Assembly (NCBI GenBank): GCA_964500415.1
Contig: CAZCOB010000019.1
Coordinates: 1 to 35,109 of the forward strand
From: JAFGPF01 sp964500415
Lineage (GTDB): Bacteria > Chloroflexota > Dehalococcoidia > Dehalococcoidales > RBG-16-60-22
Length of the DNA stretch: 35,109 bases
Reading direction: 5' to 3'
The notes below the pieces were generated by a model, which was given only the letters and a program-made list of their open reading frames with translations, was not told where the DNA came from and ran no database searches. The first letter of the stretch is position 1, and each line of letters opens with the position of its first letter. This document shows positions 16,501-23,121 of this stretch, one piece after another. The position numbers and the translations under genes were made by a program.

Positions 16501-18636
16501 CTAATGATTATAGGCAATCATCCCGTAGAGTTCCGGGGCCATCGTGAACGTCCAATCGGGCTCGATGACAACCGTGGTGTTTTCCGATTCTATTACCGCC
16601 GGGCCTTCGATTACGTTACCCGCCCGCAGCAAGTCCCACTGGTAGATGTTCGTTTGCTTGAATCCGCCGAGTTTCTCCCAGTAGGCTTCTCTCTGTCCCT
16701 TGAGGGCGTCTTTAGGCGTTTTTGCTCCCAAGACATCGTGCTCGCTCAGCATGAAGTGTGGCAGCGTCAAATAGACGAAGAGGCGGTATGTCTCAACTTC
16801 CACGCCGCCCTGGGGGAAAGCTGCCTCGGCGCTGTACAGCCGGCTGAACTCTTCCGTGAAGCGGTCGCATATCTTTCTCACGTCTTCGGTGCTTTCTATA
16901 AACAGGAGCGGTGATTCTACCGGGGTGTAGCGCCACTGCATGCCGTATCTCATCTCAAGCTCCAGCCGGAAGGCTGCCTGTTCCTCTTTGAATCCCTCGA
17001 GGATGATATCCCTGACGGCCAGTTCTCTTAGTTCGTTGACGATAGAGTTGAACATGTCGAAATCGGAAAAGTAGGTGCCCTTGGCATAGTCGAACAGTCG
17101 GGTATTCCTCGATTTTTCATAGCTGTGGACAACATCCAGCGTGGAGGCGCCGTAGGCCCCCGCCACCGAGGATATCGGCGGGACAATAATTTTTTTCATT
17201 TCTCCGCCGATGGCTACCCCGCAGCAGTGTCCCGGGCCGGCACCGCCTCCGGCGAATACCGTGAATTCCGAAGGTTCGTACCCTTTAAGGGCCACCTCCT
17301 TGAATATCTCGTTGCCCATCCTGGCATCGACGACTTTCTTAATCGTCATGGCCGTGGTAACTTCATCCCACCCGAATTTATCGCCCAGCTCTTTCATGGC
17401 ATTTACTGCCTTTTCTTTATTCAGTTTGAATTTACCGCCAAGGAAGTAATCCGGATTGACATAGCCCAGAACAACATCGGCATCGGTAACGGTGGGGTGT
17501 TCGCCGCCGAGGTCATAGCAGGCCGGGCCGGGCATGGAGCGGGCGCTGGCCGGTCCGACCTCGAGGCGGTTGCCGAGTAAAGGGTTTATCCAGGCTATGG
17601 AACCGCCGCCGGCGCCGATTGACGCAATTTTTATGGCGGTTAGTTGAGTCCGCCACCGGTCAACGGTGGGGTAGAGGTCATAATGAGTGATACTGCCGTC
17701 GGTAATGAGTCCGATGTCGAAGCTGGTGCCGCCGGTATCGCAAAAGACCACGTTCGGCAGTCCGATGCCGCTGCATAAATGGGCGGCCCCGCACAGCCCG
17801 CTGACCGGACTGGCCCCGTAGGTGGCGATTGCCTTCGTCCGGGCTACCTTGGCACAGCCGCCGACGTTGTCGCAGAGAAGCAGGGGTTTTTTATATCCCT
17901 TGTCCAGGAGGTCGCTGCATAAAGCCGATATCTGCTCTACGAAGCCGATGTGGATATAGGCGTTGACTATGGCCGTCATCGTCCGGACGTATTCGCCTTC
18001 CTTGGGTGAAATTTCAGACGATAGTATAATAGGCATATTGCCCAGGTAAACTTCGGGGAATTCCTCTTCGATGATGGCCCTTATCTGTCTTTCGTGCTCC
18101 GGATTTATAAATGACCACAGCAGGCTGACTACAAAACCGCGTACGCCCTGGTCGACCAGATATCTGAGCTGTTCCAGGATATCCTCTTTTACCAGCGGCA
18201 TGACGATATTGCCGGCGTAATCGATTCGCTCCTTGACACCTACCACCAGGTTCCTCGGGATGAGCGGCACCGGCTTTTCAATCGAGGTAACGTCCTGAAC
18301 ATCTGAAGCGGGCAGGCCGTCCGCCCATTGGCGTCCCCTCCCGATGAAGATGGTATCTTCAAAGCCGCGCGTGGTAATCAATCCCAGTTTGGGTCCGGTA
18401 TGCTCGATAAGTATATTGGTGCCGATGGTAGTGCAGTATTTGATGACATCCGTATCGATGAGGAATTGCTCAAGCGTTTGACCGTCTTTCTCCGCGCACT
18501 CTTCAAGCCCCCTGACGAATCCTACACCAAGTTCATAAGCTGTTGTCGGCACCTTGGTGGTAACGTATTTATCCCCTTTAGCCACAAAGAAGTCCATAAA
18601 CGTGCCGCCGACATCAACGTTGACGATATATTCCAT
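16501..18636 (-). CDS. HyuA / acetone-carboxylase beta-like ATPase subunit, second in the operon
   Basis: The 711-residue protein is a hydantoinase A family ATPase of the actin/sugar-kinase fold. The phosphate-1 loop NVDVGGTFMDFF opens the protein, and FCDTGGTSFDIGLI near residue 293 is the second nucleotide motif. AGGGAGPGHCCG, near residue 468, resembles the adenosine motif. Family members use ATP to activate a carbonyl or bicarbonate. A clear AGGAGGAG lies before the ATG, which falls inside the end of the UroD-like gene (23-bp overlap). A paralogue (19992-22043) shares the layout but is far from identical, so the two probably form a heteromeric enzyme or phosphorylate different substrates, as the two ATPase subunits of acetophenone carboxylase do. 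Confidence 0.9.
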   Translation of the reverse strand: MEYIVNVDVGGTFMDFFVAKGDKYVTTKVPTTAYELGVGFVRGLEECAEKDGQTLEQFLIDTDVIKYCTTIGTNILIEHTGPKLGLITTRGFEDTIFIGRGRQWADGLPASDVQDVTSIEKPVPLIPRNLVVGVKERIDYAGNIVMPLVKEDILEQLRYLVDQGVRGFVVSLLWSFINPEHERQIRAIIEEEFPEVYLGNMPIILSSEISPKEGEYVRTMTAIVNAYIHIGFVEQISALCSDLLDKGYKKPLLLCDNVGGCAKVARTKAIATYGASPVSGLCGAAHLCSGIGLPNVVFCDTGGTSFDIGLITDGSITHYDLYPTVDRWRTQLTAIKIASIGAGGGSIAWINPLLGNRLEVGPASARSMPGPACYDLGGEHPTVTDADVVLGYVNPDYFLGGKFKLNKEKAVNAMKELGDKFGWDEVTTAMTIKKVVDARMGNEIFKEVALKGYEPSEFTVFAGGGAGPGHCCGVAIGGEMKKIIVPPISSVAGAYGASTLDVVHSYEKSRNTRLFDYAKGTYFSDFDMFNSIVNELRELAVRDIILEGFKEEQAAFRLELEMRYGMQWRYTPVESPLLFIESTEDVRKICDRFTEEFSRLYSAEAAFPQGGVEVETYRLFVYLTLPHFMLSEHDVLGAKTPKDALKGQREAYWEKLGGFKQTNIYQWDLLRAGNVIEGPAVIESENTTVVIEPDWTFTMAPELYGMIAYNH

Positions 18637-19639
18637 TCTTCTCCTCCTGCGTTACATTCCAGTCATTTTGCATCCTGGTTATTAAATTGTGGAAGGGCTC
18701 TAAAGGCATATCGTACGGGATTTCCCCTTCGCTGACATAGAAAAACCCGGTTGGCTTATGGCTCCTCACGAACTGACTGATGACGGCAAACTGGCTCTCT
18801 GATTCGTCCGGATTCTCTACCCGGAGCGGCAGGCCGAATGCAATTTTCAGAGAACTGGATAATTCGTGCAAATGTGTCATGTCATCGGGACTGACTTTTC
18901 TGCCCAGCAGTATGAGTCCGCCCGGTCGTATCATGCCGGATAATTCGCTGATAAAGTCCAGCTCGATGTTCTTCATAATAAGTGCCGGAGGGCAGTTATA
19001 GTACTTGATAAGGTTGAATAGCGTTCCGTAGACGTCGGTATATGGCTTGCGGTGGGCCAGCAGTGCATCACGGTAGCTGTTATCAAGAAGGTCTTCCCGG
19101 AAAAACACCGCGTCAACCCTCGTCTCACATACACTTTTCACCAGTTTTGTAAGCAGGCTGCCGACCTGAGGTATTACACTCTCGATCTCATTGTTGCTGT
19201 CGCCCGTCAGGGTCTTCACCAGCGTACAGGGCCCGGTAAGAATACCGATGACGGCAACGTCTTTGCCCTTGGACATGGCGATGCGTTTGGTGGTTTCCAG
19301 CAATACCTGGATACGGCTGCTTTCTTCCGGATTTACTTTATCCGGTTCCAGTTGACTGCCGCCCGTGACTCTCGGAGAAGCGTAGTCATCGGGCCATTCC
19401 AGTTCGCAGCCGCATAACCCGGCTTCGATGGTAGTATCGAAGTTGTTGATAATTCCGTCATAACTGAAAAGCTCACCGGCATCTTCCAGCGAATGGGTAT
19501 AGTAGCTGGCGTCCGACGTCATTTCCTCCAGGGGCATTTGCGCCAGTTTGGCGGTAAGACCGTAAACGAAAGGAACAAACACCGGTCTTTCGCTGTTCAG
19601 CAATTTAAAGGTATTTCTGAAGGCGGTTTTTGAATTCAT
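18614..19639 (-). CDS. UroD / methyltransferase-A-like TIM-barrel protein inside the carboxylase operon
   Basis: The 341-residue protein looks like the uroporphyrinogen decarboxylase superfamily, which includes cobalamin:CoM methyltransferases. The motif IGILTGPCTLVKTLTG matches the family GPxTL region, and the N-terminus FRNTFKLLNSERPVFVPFVY fits the usual start. I do not see the zinc-binding His-x-Cys plus Cys set of MtaA-type methyltransferases clearly, nor evidence for true haem synthesis. It overlaps the gamma-like gene by 4 bases (ATGA) and the following HyuA-like gene by 23, so it is firmly built into the operon. It might handle a decarboxylation or methyl-transfer step on the substrate, or have lost catalysis and serve structurally. 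Family assignment is moderately sure; role is unknown. Confidence 0.72.
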   Translation of the reverse strand: MNSKTAFRNTFKLLNSERPVFVPFVYGLTAKLAQMPLEEMTSDASYYTHSLEDAGELFSYDGIINNFDTTIEAGLCGCELEWPDDYASPRVTGGSQLEPDKVNPEESSRIQVLLETTKRIAMSKGKDVAVIGILTGPCTLVKTLTGDSNNEIESVIPQVGSLLTKLVKSVCETRVDAVFFREDLLDNSYRDALLAHRKPYTDVYGTLFNLIKYYNCPPALIMKNIELDFISELSGMIRPGGLILLGRKVSPDDMTHLHELSSSLKIAFGLPLRVENPDESESQFAVISQFVRSHKPTGFFYVSEGEIPYDMPLEPFHNLITRMQNDWNVTQEEKNGIYRQR

Positions 19640-19989
19640 TTCTTTTGTTCGGCAGTTCTTTCCTTCAATTTATCGATATCGAGTTCTATATCGGTAACGA
19701 TAGGGTGGCCTGGCGGCAGATATTGCGCCGTTATCATGGCTCCGCATTCCGGACAATAAAATTCAACCACTCTCATGAAGTCCGGGTCAGGGGCGTAAGA
19801 GATTGCGGCGGAATCCCCTTTGATAGGAATCGGCGGTCCGTAGATCTCGTCGGCCGGTCTTTCGTAGACCAGGCAGCCCTTGAGGTAGGATTCCCGGGCC
19901 GGATGTATTTCTGCGTGGCAGCGGCTGCAGCACCACATCTCCTTGTCCAGGTCGATTTCTACCGTTTCGGTTATTTTCATCTTTGTCAT
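19636..19989 (-). CDS. Acetone-carboxylase gamma-like small zinc-ribbon subunit
   Basis: The 117-residue protein has two cysteine pairs, C21-x2-C24 (after a neighbouring C20) and C79-x2-C82, likely forming one zinc site. A proline-rich middle (GPPIPIKGD) and a C-terminal helix (DIELDIDKLKERTAEQ) complete it. Size, pairing and location between HyuA-like genes recall the gamma subunit of acetone carboxylase. It starts 2 bases after the first HyuA-like gene and overlaps the UroD-like gene by 4 bases. Met4 is an alternative start. A general zinc-ribbon chaperone for the complex is another possibility. Confidence 0.72.
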   Translation of the reverse strand: MTKMKITETVEIDLDKEMWCCSRCHAEIHPARESYLKGCLVYERPADEIYGPPIPIKGDSAAISYAPDPDFMRVVEFYCPECGAMITAQYLPPGHPIVTDIELDIDKLKERTAEQKK

Positions 19990-19991
19990 GA

Positions 19992-22043
19992 TTAAGCCTC
20001 CCCTAGAACGCCGTGCGAGTATTCGCCGATATAATACGACTTATCGGCCGGAATAATATACGTGGTATCTTTAGCCTCGACAACTGCCGGCCCGACGACC
20101 TTATTGCCCGGCACCAGTAGCTCCCTATCATAAATAAGGGTCTTGCGGTAACCTGCCCCCGGCGACCAGAAGACTTCCCGCTGCCCCTTTAGAGCACCAC
20201 CGGGGTCTTCACCGGCCAGGGGGCTGGCTGTTAGTTCGTAGTGAGGCATGGATACAACGGCATTGAGGATAATGGTGGAAATGGTAACTTTAGCTGGCCC
20301 CTTTCCACCGGGGTTTGTGAATCCGGCGCACAGTTGTTTTACATCTTCCTCGGAGTCGAGCCGTGTCTTTTCCAGCCTCACATTGTATTCCGATAGGTCA
20401 CCATCCCCGATGAACTCGAGATAACAGCCGGCGTTGTCCGCCGAGAAACCCTCCCCCTCGATGTCTCTTCTGGCTGCACTCATCAACTGTGCCACAACCT
20501 CATTAATCTTCTTGAAGTCCGTTAAATAATTGACCCCGTCGAAGAGAGTGAGCGGTAAATATTTCGAATAGCGATGCAGCAGATCCGTTGTCGAAAAACC
20601 AAAGGCGCAGAAAGTTGAAGCGTAGGGACTGGTTAGAATCCGGCCGAATTTCAAACCGCTGGTAAAGCCGGCATAGCGGGTCGGGCCGCCGCCCCCGTAT
20701 GCCACCAGGGCAAAATCGCTCAGATTATCCCTCTCGATGCCTTTCTCTTTCAGAAACGCCAATATCTCTTTTTGGATATTTTTTTCCGTGGTTTCTTTTA
20801 CCAGGCAGGCCGCTTCCTCCACGTTAATTTTCAGAGGGTCGGCTATTCTTCTCTTGATTGAGGAAATCGCCTTATCCTTGTTCAGCTTAACCTTACCGCC
20901 GAGGAAATTATCGGGGTCGATAAAGCCCAGAGCAACGTCGGCATCGGTGACGGTCGGCTCCGTACCACCGCGGTTAAAGCAGGCCGGGCCGGGGCTGGCG
21001 CCGGCGCTCCGGGGTCCGACCTGGATGCTTCCGGTACTATCCAGCTTTACGATGGAACAGCCGCCTATCCCTACCGAACGGGTAACAATCATGGGGACAC
21101 TTACCGGGAGGTCGGCAATAACGGGTGTCAGCATGTAGTTATGGCTGCCGCCGCGGATTATGCCGATGTCCAGGCTGGTGCCCCCCACGTCGGCGGCGAT
21201 TACCTCGGTAAAGCCGTGAGCCTTTCCCACCAGCTCGGCTCCAAACACGCCTAAAACGGGGCCGGAAGAATAAGTATCGATAGCCCTTGTTTTAGCAACC
21301 CGGGCGGTACCGCCGTGCGAATGCCCAACCATCAGGGGCCTTACATAGAGATTCGTCCTCAGGTCATCCTCCGCCCGGTACAGATACCTGACCATAGCAT
21401 CGTGGATATACCCGTTGATTACCGCCGCATTGGTACGGTAAAAAGCATTCGGCTGGTCGGAGATGTCAGAAGACAAAAGCACCCTGATGCTCCCTAAGAA
21501 ATAGCTGGGAGATTGTTCCTTGATAATAGTCCTTATCCGTTTTTCATGTTCGGGATTAATGTGTGAGTTGTTAAGACTGATGACAATGGCACGGGCTCCC
21601 GCATCAATCAGATTTTGCATTTTGATAATCAGGTCTTCGGTATCCACAGGCTTTACTACTTTGCCTTTATCATCGATTTTTTCATTTACCTCGTCAATCA
21701 TGTCCCTGGCAACGAAAGAATATATCGGCTCTACGAGATTTGCATTATCGGCATATAACGAGTCTTTGAATCCCTGACTGACCAGCAGCCCGATTTTCGC
21801 CCCCACTCTCTGAATTATGGTGTTGACACTGACCGTTGTCGAATACCTGACGATATCGGTATCGGCCAGCATTTCCTGTACCGATACTCCAAATTGCCGG
21901 GCACCTTCTCCTATACAATCTGCCAGACAGACCGTCAGGTCGTGGGGTGTTGTCAAAACTTTAACTGTTCTCAGGTCTCCGTTATGGGTGAAAAACCCGT
22001 CTGTGAACGTACCCCCGGTATCGACCCCAATCATGAATGCCAT
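19992..22043 (-). CDS. HyuA / acetone-carboxylase beta-like ATPase subunit, first gene of the operon
   Basis: The 683-residue HyuA family ATPase opens with GVDTGGTFTDGF (phosphate-1 loop) and carries AADVGGTSLDIGII as its second nucleotide loop, with a glycine-rich AYGGGGPTRYAG near residue 458. Both family domains, hydantoinase A N-terminal and hydantoinase/oxoprolinase, appear complete. It begins the minus-strand block about 55 bases from a sigma70-like promoter, and GGGAGG precedes the ATG. With its paralogue at 16501-18636 and the single HyuB-like subunit, it suggests an A-A'-B-gamma enzyme, unlike the A-B-gamma of acetone carboxylase. Substrate unknown; a ketone is the best inference. 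Confidence 0.9.
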   Translation of the reverse strand: MAFMIGVDTGGTFTDGFFTHNGDLRTVKVLTTPHDLTVCLADCIGEGARQFGVSVQEMLADTDIVRYSTTVSVNTIIQRVGAKIGLLVSQGFKDSLYADNANLVEPIYSFVARDMIDEVNEKIDDKGKVVKPVDTEDLIIKMQNLIDAGARAIVISLNNSHINPEHEKRIRTIIKEQSPSYFLGSIRVLLSSDISDQPNAFYRTNAAVINGYIHDAMVRYLYRAEDDLRTNLYVRPLMVGHSHGGTARVAKTRAIDTYSSGPVLGVFGAELVGKAHGFTEVIAADVGGTSLDIGIIRGGSHNYMLTPVIADLPVSVPMIVTRSVGIGGCSIVKLDSTGSIQVGPRSAGASPGPACFNRGGTEPTVTDADVALGFIDPDNFLGGKVKLNKDKAISSIKRRIADPLKINVEEAACLVKETTEKNIQKEILAFLKEKGIERDNLSDFALVAYGGGGPTRYAGFTSGLKFGRILTSPYASTFCAFGFSTTDLLHRYSKYLPLTLFDGVNYLTDFKKINEVVAQLMSAARRDIEGEGFSADNAGCYLEFIGDGDLSEYNVRLEKTRLDSEEDVKQLCAGFTNPGGKGPAKVTISTIILNAVVSMPHYELTASPLAGEDPGGALKGQREVFWSPGAGYRKTLIYDRELLVPGNKVVGPAVVEAKDTTYIIPADKSYYIGEYSHGVLGEA

Positions 22044-22088
22044 TTCAAATCCTCCCGCTATCGTGAATCTTAAAGACCTTCAATTGCT

Positions 22089-22106
22089 TGATAAACATAT
22101 ATATCA
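22089..22106. promoter_or_regulatory. Candidate MarR operator over the -10 of the operon promoter
   Basis: TGATA at 22089-22093 and TATCA at 22102-22106 form an 18-bp inverted repeat with an A+T-rich centre, the usual length for a MarR dimer. It overlaps the leftward -10 hexamer, so binding would block transcription until a ligand releases the protein. Confidence 0.45.
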
Positions 22107-22127
22107 TATAATGAAAAGTAGTGTCAA
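22098..22127 (-). promoter_or_regulatory. Promoter of the ketone-carboxylase-like operon
   Basis: On the minus strand, TTGACA (22122-22127) is followed after 18 bases by TATATA (22098-22103). This is the best promoter in the 195-base divergent region and points into the first HyuA-like gene. Confidence 0.68.
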
Positions 22128-22169
22128 GTGTAACAATCTCAAATTTTACGCTATCAAATATTATTTTCA

Positions 22170-22198
22170 TTGAACACGCGTTAGCTGTTTGTTAGAAT
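22170..22198 (+). promoter_or_regulatory. Promoter of the MarR gene
   Basis: TTGAAC (22170-22175) and TAGAAT (22193-22198) are exactly 17 bases apart. AAGGAG at 22228-22233 gives the ribosome site for the GTG start. Confidence 0.65.
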
Positions 22199-22238
22199 AT
22201 TGCAGAAATTTGTCGGTTGGTTCAGTTAAGGAGATATT

Positions 22239-22736
22239 GTGAGCGCTCGTTCGGAAAGGCTGGACTCCCTGGCCAGGCGTCTCAGGGTTCAGGCAAATGA
22301 CCTGAGATTTGATAACTTCCTTTCTTTTATATACACCTTTGAAATAGTTAATAAGTATCTGGACAACGAACTGAGGAAATCCGGTCTTAACCGGACACAG
22401 ATGAGTATCCTGCATATCCTGATAGCACGTGGCGGCACTCTCATACCGACCGAACTAAGTCGCCGGATTACGCGCTCCAAACATGCCACTACCAGAGCCG
22501 TCGATGGTCTTGAGACGCTGGGGCTGACCAGGAGCACCCGGACCAAACGTGACCGCCGGCTCAGGAGAGTTACCATTACCGAAAAGGGCCTGGACCTGGT
22601 GGAGCAGACCATGACTCTCAGGCACCAGATAGGTTCCCAGGCCATGCAGTGCCTTGACCAGGAAGAGGCAGAGGCATTTCAAACCATTTTAAAAAGGTTC
22701 CGGAAGCACGTGCTTCAGCTTATGGGAGAGTCCTGA
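22239..22736 (+). CDS. MarR-family transcriptional regulator
   Basis: The 165-residue protein has the MarR arrangement: dimerisation helices at both ends around a winged helix. The recognition part reads RTQMSILHILIARGG, then TELSRRITRSKHATTRAVDGL, and the wing TKRDRRLRRVTITEKG. The start is GTG with AAGGAG 5 bases upstream. It is divergent from the carboxylase operon, and MarR proteins usually repress the neighbouring gene set until a small aromatic or acyl ligand binds. I infer that it senses the pathway substrate or a CoA ester. Confidence 0.9.
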   Translation: MSARSERLDSLARRLRVQANDLRFDNFLSFIYTFEIVNKYLDNELRKSGLNRTQMSILHILIARGGTLIPTELSRRITRSKHATTRAVDGLETLGLTRSTRTKRDRRLRRVTITEKGLDLVEQTMTLRHQIGSQAMQCLDQEEAEAFQTILKRFRKHVLQLMGES

Positions 22737-22857
22737 GATTACCCTTGATATTCGGCATGGTTTTCATCGTTTCCACGGGACGCGACGGAGGTGAGAACAC
22801 TAACAGTTTGGTGAGGGGGTCAGGGGGTGAGTTAACTAAAAATCTCCGCCCACGCTC

Positions 22858-23061
22858 GCACCCGCGATAAAACCCCGCTTTTATCAATAATTGTTTTTCC
22901 AAATCAATTCACACTTAAAAAGTCAACCCTTCATTGTCACAATTTTACACTCAACTTTCCCCACTGTAGCAAATAAAACAATTGCATTTACCATAACTCT
23001 GAAAACAATTCAAAGCCGTTCCTCCCCCGTCCCCCCTCGAATTGTTTCCCTTTAAAAATTT
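22858..23061 (+). repeat. ~205-bp inverted repeat, left arm
   Basis: The segment from GCACCCGCGATAAAA to CCCTTTAAAAATT matches 26330-26537 in reverse complement along its whole length, with small indels. Shared blocks include AAATCAATTCAC, AGTCAACCCTTC, TTACCATAACTCT, AAACAATTCAAA and CCCCTCGAATTGTTTCCC. It makes up most of the 385-bp gene-free spacer between the MarR gene and the Rad50-like gene. The two arms enclose exactly two genes. No transposase is present. Confidence 0.82.
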
Positions 23062-23121
23062 TGCGTTGTCCTTTTTCCCGGATGTGAGGTAGATGACCAA
23101 CTGTGATAAAATAATGTCGAG

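Noticed and set aside
18614..19639. Haem-pathway uroporphyrinogen decarboxylase (hemE)
   Set aside because: The context is catabolic and the clear hemE N-terminal substrate-binding motif is not visible.
14379..22043. Hydantoin or 5-oxoproline hydrolysis operon
   Set aside because: Family names suggest it, but the zinc-ribbon gamma-like subunit, CoA-transferase and thiolase in the same unit fit ketone carboxylation better. It is not excluded.
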